From SIG452 sp045656345 (GTDB taxonomy: Bacteria; Bacillota; Clostridia; UMGS1840): a stretch of DNA of 27,303 nt. The stretch spans positions 1-27,303 of the forward strand of contig JAZOQZ010000078.1 of NCBI GenBank assembly GCA_045656345.1, given 5' to 3'. The notes beneath the pieces are model-generated. The model was not told where the DNA came from and did no database searches. It saw only the letters and a list, made by a program, of their open reading frames with translations. Position numbers and translations under genes: made by a program. Shown piece after piece: positions 14,741 to 23,499 of the stretch. The stretch's first letter is position 1. Every line of letters begins with the position of its first letter.

Positions 14741-17338
14741 ATGACAAAACAGTCACAGTTTATGAAAAAAACTATGGCAATGCTCTTAGGCGTTATTATG
14801 CTCATCGGCATGAGCGTTTCAGCTTTTGCGTACAATGTTTCTGCGGATTTGGAAGGCACCAAATACGAAGATGCAGGCGCAGTGCTGGGTGCTTTAGGCA
14901 TTATGGTGGGGGACCCCGACGGCAACTTCCGCCCCGATGACGGCATCAAACGTTCTGAGTTTGCCAAAATTGCCGTCCACGTGATGGGATTGCAGGCATC
15001 TGCCGAAGCATCCCAGAGCACAACAAAATTTTTGGATGTGACTTCCGATCACTGGGCAAGTGGCTATATTAATGTGGCAGCTAACCAACAGTTAATCGTG
15101 GGAGACCCCGATGGAAATTTCCGTCCTGAAGACAGAATTTCCTATCAGGAAGCCGTGACCATTTTAACCCGTATGTTGGGTTATGAACTGGCGGCGGAAG
15201 CAAAAGGCGGTTATCCTCACGGGTATCTGCAGGTAGCAAATCAGTATGGCTTCACCAAAAATGCGGCAGGTAGCGGTCCTGAAGTGACCAAACGTGGAAT
15301 AGCAGCAATCTTAACCTACAACGCATTAACCATCGGTATGATGGAACAGACCGGTTTCGGTTCAAACTCCAACTTTGAAATTACTGATAAAACCGTATTA
15401 AAAGAATATCTGTCCACCGAACGTTTTTTAGGTCAGGTGACAGGGAACTATTACACCAAACTGACCTCTGCAAATGGCTTGGACGAACATCAGATTGAAA
15501 TTGATTCCGTTGTGTATGAAACTGCAGATACCAATGCTTCAAATTATCTTGGCTACCGTGTAAACTACTATGTAAAAACCGAAGACAATGGCGATAAGAC
15601 CGTAATTTTAGTGCGTCCCGAGTCCGGCAGAAATAAAACCCTGACCATCGACGGCGCCAACATTGAAACCGTGGAGGCAGACCGTATCAATTACTGGCAG
15701 AACAAAGATACCGATAAATCCACCAAATTTGCGAAAATTTCCGCTTCTGCCAAAATGATTTATAACGGCACCTTTGTGTCTTTTGATGAATCAAAAATGA
15801 AAGAAAACGGTACCTTAGCAGGGAATGTTAAGCTTCTGGATGCAGATTCTGATGACACCTACGACGTGGTATTCGTGAATGAATACCAGAATTTAGTTGT
15901 TGACGGTATCAGTAATTTATCCTATACCGTTACCGACAAATACGGCAATCCTTCCTTATCCTTTGACCCTGAAGAAACCGGTGTGAAATTCTCTTTAACC
16001 GACAAAAACGGTAACCCTTTCAAATTCGAAGATTTAAAAGAATGGATGGTTATTTCCTATCTGGCAAACGAATCCCAGGATGTGTTAAAAGCAACAGTTA
16101 TCACCGATAAAGTTGAGGGAACTGTTGTGGAAATGGAAGGCGACAAATATAAAATCAACGACAAATTCTATCAGAAAGCAGATAACTACACCAATGATAT
16201 CAAATTAGATGATGAAGGAACTTTCTTCTTGGATATCCGTGGCCGAATTGCAGCGGTAAACACCAATTCCGCTCTGTCTGACCAATACGCTTATCTGTTG
16301 GATGCCGCTGAGGCAGACGGTATGGATGACCATATCGATTTAAAACTGTACGGTATGAAGGGAGAAGTTATCATTGTTTCTTCCCACGATAAAATTTCCT
16401 TAAACGGTGGTAGCAGAGAATCTGCAAAAACCGTGTTGGAAAAATTAAAATCAGACGGTAAAGTAACCAAGCAGTTAATCACTTATGAATTAAATGCAGA
16501 CGGTAAACTCACCAAATTAAACACTGCAGAAGATGTGTCCGGCAGTGGTGTTACCATCAATAAAGACAAATTTGTGATGAACTATCAGGGCAATAACACT
16601 CCCTATAAGAAAACTTCTTCCAAATTAGGTTCCTATGTGATTACCGATTCCACTTTAGTGTTTGATATTCCCGCAACTGCAACCAATTCCGACGATTATG
16701 CCATCAAAAACAAATCCTTGTTTGAAGACGGCGGCTTATATGATGTGGAAATTTACGATGCAGGGGAAGACCTCTCTGCAAAAGTGGTTATCGTGAAAAA
16801 CTCCACTGGTCTGACTAATTCCGAAAGCCCCATCGCAGTTGTGAATAAAATCGCTCAGTCCAGAAATGACAAAGGCGAAATCGTGGAAAAATTATACGCT
16901 GCTCACAACGGACAGATGATTGCGCTGGAAACCTCTGAAAAAGGAATTCTGGTGAACGAAGAAGGCACTCAGTTAAAAGCAGGGGATGTAATTCAGTTCA
17001 GAACCAATGCCCAGGGTGCCATTGATAAAATCACCGTTCTCTTTGAAGTGGCAGACAAAGCAACCGAGTTTTCAAAAACCGACGGCGATATGAGATTAAT
17101 CTACGGTAAAGTAGACCGTAAGTTTGCATCCTCCATCAATGTTACCGTAAATGGCGGCAGCGTGGAAAACTTCGCACTTGATGGTGTGAAAGTTGTATCT
17201 GTGGATACCACCAAATCCTCCACTCAGGTAAAACTGGCAGATGCAGGCGACATTCAGAAATACGATGCAAAGAGCCCCAGACTTGTGCTGATTCGTGAGT
17301 ATAAAGACCAGGTTTGTGAAATTGTAATCGTGAGATAA
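14741..17338 (+). CDS. SLH-domain surface (S-layer-like) protein
   Basis: The 865-residue precursor has a classical signal peptide (basic MTKQSQFMKKTMAM start, hydrophobic core, predicted cleavage after SAFA at residue 30). Three S-layer homology modules follow: about 41-84, 97-148 and a more divergent one at 150-200. The first two share the identical VGDPDGNFRP core. SLH modules bind pyruvylated secondary wall polymer, so the protein should sit on the cell wall. The remaining 650 residues are beta-rich, Asp/Lys/Thr-rich, without enzyme motifs or cysteines that I can recognise, as in structural S-layer or surface-display proteins. GGAGGAG precedes the ATG. It forms its own transcription unit between a structured leader and a downstream hairpin. 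Whether it is the main S-layer subunit cannot be told. Confidence 0.9.
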   Translation: MTKQSQFMKKTMAMLLGVIMLIGMSVSAFAYNVSADLEGTKYEDAGAVLGALGIMVGDPDGNFRPDDGIKRSEFAKIAVHVMGLQASAEASQSTTKFLDVTSDHWASGYINVAANQQLIVGDPDGNFRPEDRISYQEAVTILTRMLGYELAAEAKGGYPHGYLQVANQYGFTKNAAGSGPEVTKRGIAAILTYNALTIGMMEQTGFGSNSNFEITDKTVLKEYLSTERFLGQVTGNYYTKLTSANGLDEHQIEIDSVVYETADTNASNYLGYRVNYYVKTEDNGDKTVILVRPESGRNKTLTIDGANIETVEADRINYWQNKDTDKSTKFAKISASAKMIYNGTFVSFDESKMKENGTLAGNVKLLDADSDDTYDVVFVNEYQNLVVDGISNLSYTVTDKYGNPSLSFDPEETGVKFSLTDKNGNPFKFEDLKEWMVISYLANESQDVLKATVITDKVEGTVVEMEGDKYKINDKFYQKADNYTNDIKLDDEGTFFLDIRGRIAAVNTNSALSDQYAYLLDAAEADGMDDHIDLKLYGMKGEVIIVSSHDKISLNGGSRESAKTVLEKLKSDGKVTKQLITYELNADGKLTKLNTAEDVSGSGVTINKDKFVMNYQGNNTPYKKTSSKLGSYVITDSTLVFDIPATATNSDDYAIKNKSLFEDGGLYDVEIYDAGEDLSAKVVIVKNSTGLTNSESPIAVVNKIAQSRNDKGEIVEKLYAAHNGQMIALETSEKGILVNEEGTQLKAGDVIQFRTNAQGAIDKITVLFEVADKATEFSKTDGDMRLIYGKVDRKFASSINVTVNGGSVENFALDGVKVVSVDTTKSSTQVKLADAGDIQKYDAKSPRLVLIREYKDQVCEIVIVR

Positions 17339-17347
17339 TATCCTAAG

Positions 17348-17373
17348 AAAAGGGCAGTCAACCGACTGCCTTT
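17348..17373 (+). terminator. Hairpin after the SLH gene
   Basis: GGCAGTC-AACC-GACTGCC with short A and T flanks, directly after the stop codon. The T-run is short, so termination may be partial. Confidence 0.6.
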
Positions 17374-17402
17374 ACATATTTGTAAAAAAATAACCAAAAA
17401 TA

Positions 17403-17430
17403 TTGACGAAATGTAAAAATATGATATAAT
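17403..17430 (+). promoter_or_regulatory. Promoter of the alpha-galactosidase gene
   Basis: TTGACG (17403-17408), 16 bases, TATAAT (17425-17430), with an extended TGA before the -10 box. It makes the gene independent of the surface protein unit. Confidence 0.8.
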
Positions 17431-17470
17431 ATGAGTAACAATTAATTGTGCTTAAAAGGAGATTTTAGTT

Positions 17471-19651
17471 ATGAGTATTTTACATCTGCCCAAAGAACAG
17501 ATTTTTCATTTGCAAACCCCTAATACCAGTTATGTTTTGGGGGTTTTAGATAATAAACATTTACTTCATTTGTACTATGGAAAACGTATTGATGAATACA
17601 CCTCTATTTTAGAAAATTTCCCCATTGCAGGGGAGTTGGCATTTTCGCCTATTGATGTGCCTGAACATTTTATGAGCACCAATATGTTGCCTATGGAATA
17701 TCCTTGCTACGGAAGTGCGGACTTTCGTTCTCCTGCATTTCATGCGGAATATGAAGACGGAAGCTCCGTAACCTGCTTCGAATACGAAAGCTACGAAATC
17801 ATCAAAGGCAAAAAGAAACTTGCGGGTCTTCCTGCCACCTACGTGGAAAATGACAGCGAAGCAGAAACGCTGGAAATCACTCTTTGTGACCGTTTAACAG
17901 GTGTACGGGTAGTATTGTCCTACACCGTGTTTACCGAGTTTGATGCCATTGCAAAAAGTGTTCGTGTGAAAAATGACGGGAATGGAGTTGTTACCTTAAA
18001 AAGTGTGTTATCCTCCACCGTTCATTTGTTTGATAAAAATTATGAGTTTGTGCATTTAGAAGGTGCCTGGGCAAAAGAAAGAAGCATCCAGAAAAGACCG
18101 CTCTTAAACGGTTGTATGCAAATTGACAGCAAGCGTGTGACCAGCAGCCACCATCACAGTCCCTTTGTGGCATTGGCAAGACCTTATACCACCGAAACGC
18201 AGGGAGATGTGTATGGGTTCAGTTTTGTTTACAGCGGAAACCATCTGGAGCAGGTGGAAGTGAACGAATTTGACACTGCAAGAGTGAATGTGGGAATCAA
18301 CCCCTTCGGATTTTCCTGGCAGTTAACTCCCGGCAAAGAATTTCAGGCACCGGAAGTGATTTTGACTTATTCCGATTGCGGCTTCGGCAAAATGTCACGA
18401 ACCTTCCATAAGCTGTATCGCACTCGTTTGGTACGTGGCAAATACAGAGATGAGAAACGTCCTGTTTTAATCAATAACTGGGAAGCTACATATTTTAATT
18501 TCAATGAAGAAAAGATTTTAAAAATTGCCGAAAAAGCACAGTCTGTTGGCATTGATTTAATGGTGCTTGATGACGGTTGGTTCGGCAAGAGAAATGATGA
18601 TAACTGTTCTTTGGGCGATTGGGTAGTGGATAAAAATAAATTACCCGACGGCATTGAAAGCTTAGCCACCAAAGTAAATCAGCTGGGAATGAAATTCGGG
18701 CTTTGGTTTGAACCGGAAATGATTTCCGAAGACAGTGATTTATACAGAGCGCACCCCGATTGGTGTATTCATATCGAAGGAAGAAACCGTACTCCTGCAA
18801 GAAACCAGCTGATGTTGGATTTAACCAGAGAAGAAATCCGTGATTATATTGTGGATGCTGTATGCTCTGTCTTAAAATCTGCACCTATTTCCTATGTAAA
18901 ATGGGATATGAACCGTAATGCCACCGAGCTTGGTTCCAAATCCCTGCCGCCCCAGCGTCAGCAGGAATTTGCGCATCGCTATGTTCTGGGTGTTTATGAA
19001 GTGTTAGAGAAAATTACCTCTGCATTTCCTGATGTGTTGTTTGAAGGATGCTCCGGCGGTGGCGGACGTTTTGATGCCGGTATGCTGTATTATTATCCCC
19101 AGTACTGGACCAGTGATAATACCGACGGTGTGGAACGTCTTTCCATCCAGCACGGCACTTCTATGGTAATGCCTGCTTCCACCATGGGCGCACACATTTC
19201 TGCCGTTCCTAACCATCAGGTAGGAAGAACCACCCCCTTATCTTTCCGTGGTCACGTTGCGATGGCAGGGCAGTTCGGATATGAGTTGGATTTAAATACC
19301 TTATCCGAGGAAGAAATCGAAATTGTAAAAGAGCAGGTTAAGCAGTATAAAGATATCCGTGATATCATTCAGAGAGGGGAACTCTACCGTCTGGCAAGTC
19401 CCTTTGAAGGAAGAAATACCTCCTGGGAATATGTGCACGAAGATAGAGTTGTTTTGACCTATTACACCATCCGTGCAAGAAGCACCACGGGTAAGACAAA
19501 TATCAAGCTTTGCGGATTGGACGAAGCTGCAAAATATGTGGAAACAACCAGCGGTAAAACCTATAGTGGTTCTTACTTAATGAATGTGGGTCTTTATTTT
19601 GAAGACAAAAAGGATTATTCTTCCACGATGCTGATTTTCCAAAAACAATAA
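17471..19651 (+). CDS. Alpha-galactosidase, glycoside hydrolase family 36
   Basis: It hydrolyses terminal alpha-1,6-galactosides such as melibiose and raffinose, releasing galactose for GalK. The 726 residues show the GH36 order: an N-terminal beta-sandwich domain (about 1-320), a (beta/alpha)8 barrel and a C-terminal beta domain. Barrel motifs are LDDGWFGKRNDD (near 366), KFGLWFEPEMIS (near 408), the nucleophile Asp479 in YVKWDMNRN, EGCSGGGGRFD (near 525) and the acid/base Asp549 in SDNTDGVER. There is no signal peptide, so it acts inside the cell and needs an importer that is not in the window. GGAG precedes the ATG. It has its own promoter and terminator and no adjacent sugar regulator. 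Confidence 0.95.
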   Translation: MSILHLPKEQIFHLQTPNTSYVLGVLDNKHLLHLYYGKRIDEYTSILENFPIAGELAFSPIDVPEHFMSTNMLPMEYPCYGSADFRSPAFHAEYEDGSSVTCFEYESYEIIKGKKKLAGLPATYVENDSEAETLEITLCDRLTGVRVVLSYTVFTEFDAIAKSVRVKNDGNGVVTLKSVLSSTVHLFDKNYEFVHLEGAWAKERSIQKRPLLNGCMQIDSKRVTSSHHHSPFVALARPYTTETQGDVYGFSFVYSGNHLEQVEVNEFDTARVNVGINPFGFSWQLTPGKEFQAPEVILTYSDCGFGKMSRTFHKLYRTRLVRGKYRDEKRPVLINNWEATYFNFNEEKILKIAEKAQSVGIDLMVLDDGWFGKRNDDNCSLGDWVVDKNKLPDGIESLATKVNQLGMKFGLWFEPEMISEDSDLYRAHPDWCIHIEGRNRTPARNQLMLDLTREEIRDYIVDAVCSVLKSAPISYVKWDMNRNATELGSKSLPPQRQQEFAHRYVLGVYEVLEKITSAFPDVLFEGCSGGGGRFDAGMLYYYPQYWTSDNTDGVERLSIQHGTSMVMPASTMGAHISAVPNHQVGRTTPLSFRGHVAMAGQFGYELDLNTLSEEEIEIVKEQVKQYKDIRDIIQRGELYRLASPFEGRNTSWEYVHEDRVVLTYYTIRARSTTGKTNIKLCGLDEAAKYVETTSGKTYSGSYLMNVGLYFEDKKDYSSTMLIFQKQ

Positions 19652-19668
19652 TCAGAGCGATTATAAAG

Positions 19669-19701
19669 AAAAAATGCTGACCAATTCGGTCAGCATTTTT
19701 T
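19669..19701. terminator. Bidirectional terminator between alpha-galactosidase and tcdA
   Basis: AAAAAATGCTGACC, loop AATTC, GGTCAGCATTTTTT: 14 perfect pairs with A and T tracts on either side. It overlaps the last codons of tcdA on the other strand. Confidence 0.9.
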
Positions 19702-20415
19702 GATTGAAATATTCACTATATCTTTTATCACTTCGCCTGCTAAAATCAAGCCGGCAACCGAGGGAACAAAGGCAACGCTTCCCGGTGCTTTTCTGCCTGT
19801 TGTTCCTTTATCTTCATCGTTGTCATTGTATTGAGGAGTCAGCGGTTCTTCTTTGGAATATACCACTTTTAAGTGAGAAATACCACGTTTCCGAAGCTCT
19901 TGTCGCATCACTCTTGCAAGAGGACACACCGAGGTTTTTGAAATATCGGTTACTTCCAACTTTGTGGGGTCTAATTTGTTACCTGTCCCCATAGAAGAAA
20001 TGATAGGAATATTTAATTTGTGTGCCGTTTCGATTAAGTGAAGCTTTGCTGTCACCGTGTCGATGGCATCCACAATATAGTCGATTCCCGAAAAATCAAA
20101 CTCAGTTTCAGGCAGATAAAATTCAGTCTTTAAATGCACTTTGGCATCGGGGTTAATGGATAAAATTCGTTTTTTTGATATTTCTGTTTTATACTGTCCC
20201 ACGGTATCTTGGGTGGCAATCAACTGGCGGTTTAAATTGGTGAGTGATACGGTATCGTTATCCACCAAGGTAAAGGTGCCAACACCGCTTCGACATAATG
20301 CTTCCACCGCATAGGAGCCAACTCCGCCCAGGCCGAATACCGCCACGTGGGCATTTTTAAGTTTTGTTATTCCTTCTTCACCAAGCAGAAGTTCGGTGCG
20401 GGAGAATTGGTTCAT
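19690..20415 (-). CDS. tcdA: tRNA threonylcarbamoyladenosine dehydratase (E1-like)
   Basis: TcdA activates the t6A side chain of tRNA with ATP and cyclises it to ct6A. The Rossmann nucleotide loop VFGLGGVGSYAVEALCRSG, the DNDTVSLTNLNRQL segment, the DAIDTVTAKL segment and the catalytic cysteine in KTSVCPLARVMRQE place it in the YgdL/CsdL branch of E1-like enzymes rather than ThiF or MoeB. Three tandem ATG codons (20421, 20418, 20415) follow GGAGG. I chose the third, seven bases from the site, which gives 241 residues. The tandem ATGs overlap the stop codon of the patatin gene, suggesting coupled translation. Only a small part of this gene is C-terminal to the motif region, as expected for the family. 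Confidence 0.93.
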   Translation of the reverse strand: MNQFSRTELLLGEEGITKLKNAHVAVFGLGGVGSYAVEALCRSGVGTFTLVDNDTVSLTNLNRQLIATQDTVGQYKTEISKKRILSINPDAKVHLKTEFYLPETEFDFSGIDYIVDAIDTVTAKLHLIETAHKLNIPIISSMGTGNKLDPTKLEVTDISKTSVCPLARVMRQELRKRGISHLKVVYSKEEPLTPQYNDNDEDKGTTGRKAPGSVAFVPSVAGLILAGEVIKDIVNISIKKC

Positions 20416-20417
20416 CA

Positions 20418-21278
20418 TCATTCCTCCATAGGAGATTTTTGGGAAAATTTCCAAGTCTCCTTCATTTTTTCTTTCATATCCTGATAACCGATTTCCCAAA
20501 CTGCCTTCAGGCGGTCGGAACTTTTTTCAAACCGTCCCACCGAAAGAGGCTCTTTTGGTGCAATCACAATGGCTTTTCCTTCCTGTTCCAATTCTTTCAG
20601 GAAAGAAAGTGTTTTGTTATATTGCTCGTGGCGGCTATCCAATGCTTCCACCATCTTGGGATAATTTTTATACATTCGTTTGTAAACGCTTCTGAATTTT
20701 TCAGTTTTTTTTACAAAGCCATGTTCTCTTGTTAAAACTACAATTACTTTGTCGCAACCGTCTTCCAATGCTTTTTTCACGGGAATGGAATCTGCCACGC
20801 CGCCGTCTAAGTATTTACCGCCCTGATACTCCACAATGGGAGCAAACACGGGCAGGGAAGAGGAAGCACGAAGCACAATGTTTTTCGGTTCTACGTGACG
20901 TTTATCAAAGTATTTTGCACGTCCTGTGACCACATCAGTCACGCCCATCACAAATTCGCAGGGAGATTGAAAAAAAGCGTCATAATCAAAAGGAATCAAT
21001 TTGTTTGGAATCTGGTCAAAAAGAAAATCCATACCGAACAGGGATTTTGTGGTGAGGTAATTTTTGATTCCCAAATATCTGCTGTCGGAAATGTATTCCG
21101 TGTTGGTGCGATAAGCTCGGCCTTTTTGGTTTGACACATAGGAGGAGCCATTGCAGGCACCTGCGGAAACGCCAATCACATAATCTGCACGGAATTTTTC
21201 ATCCATCAGGCAGTCCAACACACCGATGGTGTAAATTCCACGCATACCGCCGCCTTCTAAAACTAGTCCGATTTTCAT
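20418..21278 (-). CDS. Patatin-like phospholipase (RssA/YjjU type)
   Basis: A 286-residue serine lipid hydrolase of the patatin fold, with the oxyanion loop EGGGMRGIYTIG (8-19), nucleophile Ser38 in GVSAG, and the catalytic Asp158 in DGGVADSIPV. All members of the Ser-Asp dyad are intact. There is no signal peptide, so it is cytoplasmic or peripheral. Family members release fatty acids from phospholipids, but the true substrate is unknown. It lies 18 bases after the small membrane protein gene and its TGA overlaps the tcdA start region. A CBASS effector was considered and rejected because no cyclase gene is present. Confidence 0.9.
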   Translation of the reverse strand: MKIGLVLEGGGMRGIYTIGVLDCLMDEKFRADYVIGVSAGACNGSSYVSNQKGRAYRTNTEYISDSRYLGIKNYLTTKSLFGMDFLFDQIPNKLIPFDYDAFFQSPCEFVMGVTDVVTGRAKYFDKRHVEPKNIVLRASSSLPVFAPIVEYQGGKYLDGGVADSIPVKKALEDGCDKVIVVLTREHGFVKKTEKFRSVYKRMYKNYPKMVEALDSRHEQYNKTLSFLKELEQEGKAIVIAPKEPLSVGRFEKSSDRLKAVWEIGYQDMKEKMKETWKFSQKSPMEE

Positions 21279-21296
21279 AACAGGAATTCCTTTCCG

Positions 21297-21806
21297 TTAA
21301 AATTTGAATCTTCGTAAACGAATCGCATAGAACTGAATCGCCCGTTCCAATACAATATCATACAGCACAATCACTGCCATTAATAACACATACAACAACC
21401 ACAGTGCATCTTCGAAGGGGGCAAACTGTATCATCACAAAATATGCTGCTATCGAGAGCAAACTTACCCATACCAATTTGATAATCCATCGGATAGCTTT
21501 GGAGAATACCTTATGATCCACAAGATGTTTCACAATGGGGTAGTGGGTGATGATAATGGCATAGGCAACCATATCCACTTTACTTGCCACTAATATAAAG
21601 CCTAACAGGGTAATCACTGCACAGGTGGCAACTCCGTACCGCACACCGTATTCTTCTGTGGCAATATAGGTAAAAAAGGTAGAAAACAGATAGAAAAATG
21701 CAGTTACCGTGGGTAAAATGTTGGTGATTAAAAGAGACAATGCTCCCAGTGCAGAGAGCATTGCGCAAAAGGTTATTTTTTTGGTTAAGGTTGTTGATTT
21801 TTTCAT
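21297..21806 (-). CDS. Unrecognised small multi-helix membrane protein
   Basis: I do not recognise the family with certainty. The 169-residue protein has about five or six membrane helices (near 10-28, 30-48, 58-76, 78-95, 106-128, 132-155), a basic N-terminus (MKKSTTLTKK) and a very basic C-terminus (RLRRFKF). The size, the cytoplasmic-looking basic ends and the short loops resemble ECF-type S components or DUF2232-like proteins, but no diagnostic motif is visible. It begins 11 bases after the J-domain gene (AAGGTGAC upstream) and 18 bases before the patatin gene, so it belongs to the same operon. Confidence 0.7.
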   Translation of the reverse strand: MKKSTTLTKKITFCAMLSALGALSLLITNILPTVTAFFYLFSTFFTYIATEEYGVRYGVATCAVITLLGFILVASKVDMVAYAIIITHYPIVKHLVDHKVFSKAIRWIIKLVWVSLLSIAAYFVMIQFAPFEDALWLLYVLLMAVIVLYDIVLERAIQFYAIRLRRFKF

Positions 21807-21817
21807 ATGTCACCTTC

Positions 21818-22432
21818 CTAACAGCAGGAAATCAGGTCACCGCCCATCATTTCACAGCAACAGTCAGCACATAAGAGATTGCTGCAACAGTCACAAGTGC
21901 TCATTCCACCGCCGTATCCGTAGGTGTTGCCTGTTTGCTGATAGGTCTGCTGACGGCGGGACACACTGTTTAACATATTGCGGTATTCCATATTGGAAGG
22001 TTCCATATCCACAGCGGTTTGTAAATGCTGAATGCCTTCAAAGTGCCAGCCTTTGTTTAAATAAATCACACCGGTTAAAAAATGCCATTCCGCAGAACCG
22101 TCATTGAAACGGTTCAGTTCTGCTTCTGCTTCCCGGAAACGGCGCATCCGAATGAGATTTCGCACATTCATAAAACCGGAAGAACCGGAGTAACTTGCTC
22201 CACCGGAATATCCGGCAAAGTTAGAATAACCGGTTGAAGTTTGATTTGCCCGTTCTTTGGTAATCATATCGTACGCCTGATTGATTTCCTGAAGTTTTTC
22301 TTTGGCAAGTTCTTCTAAAGGATTATCTTTATATTTATCGGGATGATATTTTTTCACCAGTTCCCGATAGGCTTTTTTGATGGTTTCATCACTGTCGGAG
22401 GGGTTAACTCCTAAAATTTCATAGGGATTCAT
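21818..22432 (-). CDS. J-domain protein with TPR-like middle and Cys-rich tail
   Basis: The 204-residue protein begins with a J-domain (about 1-66) containing the HPD motif at 30-32, which stimulates DnaK ATPase. A Gly/Ser/Tyr-rich linker follows (about 68-88), then a helical region (about 90-160) with two TPR-like repeats (FREAEAELNRFNDGSAEWHF and the next, around LNKGWHFEGIQHLQTAVDME), then a Gly/Tyr-rich spacer and a C-terminal tail with nine cysteines in about 25 residues (CDCC, LLC, DCCC, SCC). There are no DnaJ zinc-finger CxxCxGxG repeats, so it is not a classical DnaJ. The cysteines suggest metal binding or disulfide linkage. AGGAGA precedes the ATG. It sits directly downstream of the DUF5685 gene, a pairing I recall from other Clostridia. 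Confidence 0.85.
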   Translation of the reverse strand: MNPYEILGVNPSDSDETIKKAYRELVKKYHPDKYKDNPLEELAKEKLQEINQAYDMITKERANQTSTGYSNFAGYSGGASYSGSSGFMNVRNLIRMRRFREAEAELNRFNDGSAEWHFLTGVIYLNKGWHFEGIQHLQTAVDMEPSNMEYRNMLNSVSRRQQTYQQTGNTYGYGGGMSTCDCCSNLLCADCCCEMMGGDLISCC

Positions 22433-22487
22433 AAGGGATCTCCTTTTATGATTTGTATATCAGGGGAATCGAAAATCTGCAAGGGTA

Positions 22488-23300
22488 CTAAAAAGCTTCC
22501 ACGGTTTTTCTGAGTCCTAAATAGATAATGTTATCAAGTAATTCTTTATTTTTATAGATGCTTATGAGTTCGTATGCATTGGCAATTTCACTTAAGGTGT
22601 AGGTAAGGGCAGGAACCAGTTCTGCTTTTAGACCTTCTTTTGTCAGTTCACCTTCACTTCTTGCCAGAAAGGGGTTATAGTTTTTTTTCTTTTGATCGTG
22701 TTCTAAGTCCATATAAGCATCGGTAAAGTAGATAAACCGACCGATATGATAACCAACTGTGGCCAAAGCCAAATTGTCACCGTCACGGTCAAAAATGGCT
22801 TGGGTTAATTTCCCGAAGCAATCTGCAACCTGATCCGGATTTTTGCAGGTTTCTTTTTCCAGTTCACTGAGCTTTTTGAGATTTTCAACAATGGCTTTTG
22901 CCTGTTTGGGATATTTTTTCTGTACTCTTTTCATCGGGAAGTAATACCACAAACGTGCAAAACTTTTTAGCGATTTTTCATCAGCCCAATCGTCTTTTAG
23001 CTTGTAGTAAGTAAGCAGTACCGACATATCCGCACTGTATCGGATACCTGCATCCTCACGGATCACAGGACGTTTCGAGATGGGATGAGCGATACACGGC
23101 TGATGTTTCAGCGTGATTTCGGTTTTGTCTAATGCGGATATTAAAATTGCCAGAAAGGTCATATCATAGCTTAACCCGAAGCGGGTCAACTGATTAAACT
23201 GTTTCCCAAGCATCTTGCATAAACCGCAATAGTAGCCACGAAACACGTTGTAGTCACAGACTCTCAATAAATCTTTATGTGCATTCACATATCCGAACAT
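22488..23300 (-). CDS. DUF5685 family helical protein with two Asp-rich motifs
   Basis: The 270-residue, almost entirely alpha-helical protein matches the DUF5685 pattern: YYCGLCKMLG (23-32), GLSYDMTFLAIL (42-53), the first Asp-rich motif YYKLKDDWADE (98-108) and the second, FTDAYMDLEHD (192-202), followed by a Lys-rich YNPF segment. No function is established. The two motifs, DDxxD and DxxxDxxxD, resemble the magnesium-binding motifs of squalene/phytoene synthases, although the 90-residue spacing is shorter than usual; that relation is an inference. Six cysteines are present, including CGLC (25-28). GGAG precedes the ATG. It is the first gene of the minus-strand operon and is followed 55 bases later by the J-domain gene. 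Confidence 0.85.
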   Translation of the reverse strand: MFGYVNAHKDLLRVCDYNVFRGYYCGLCKMLGKQFNQLTRFGLSYDMTFLAILISALDKTEITLKHQPCIAHPISKRPVIREDAGIRYSADMSVLLTYYKLKDDWADEKSLKSFARLWYYFPMKRVQKKYPKQAKAIVENLKKLSELEKETCKNPDQVADCFGKLTQAIFDRDGDNLALATVGYHIGRFIYFTDAYMDLEHDQKKKNYNPFLARSEGELTKEGLKAELVPALTYTLSEIANAYELISIYKNKELLDNIIYLGLRKTVEAF

Positions 23301-23359
23301 AGCCAGCTCCCATGTTATTTATCAGCGAATGATTCGCAAAATATCCATTATATTGTTAA

Positions 23360-23388
23360 AGTATAGCACACAATTGTGAACTTTTCAA
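23360..23388 (-). promoter_or_regulatory. Promoter of the DUF5685/J-domain/patatin/tcdA operon
   Basis: On the minus strand TTGAAA (23388-23383), 17 bases, TATACT (23365-23360), about 60 bases upstream of the DUF5685 start. No other promoter is evident down to tcdA. Confidence 0.7.
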
Positions 23389-23499
23389 GGATTTTCCTGT
23401 TTTTTCTGAAGAGTTTCCTGTTTTTTGCAATATCCTTCTTTTCATTTGGGATGACAGCATGCTGATATGATGATGCCATCAATTCAAAAGAAAACGAAA

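Noticed and set aside
19690..21278. Patatin-like lipase beside an E1-like protein, reminiscent of a type II CBASS defence module
   Set aside because: No CD-NTase, E2 or JAB gene is present. The E1-like protein has all marks of housekeeping TcdA and the lipase is of the general RssA/YjjU type.
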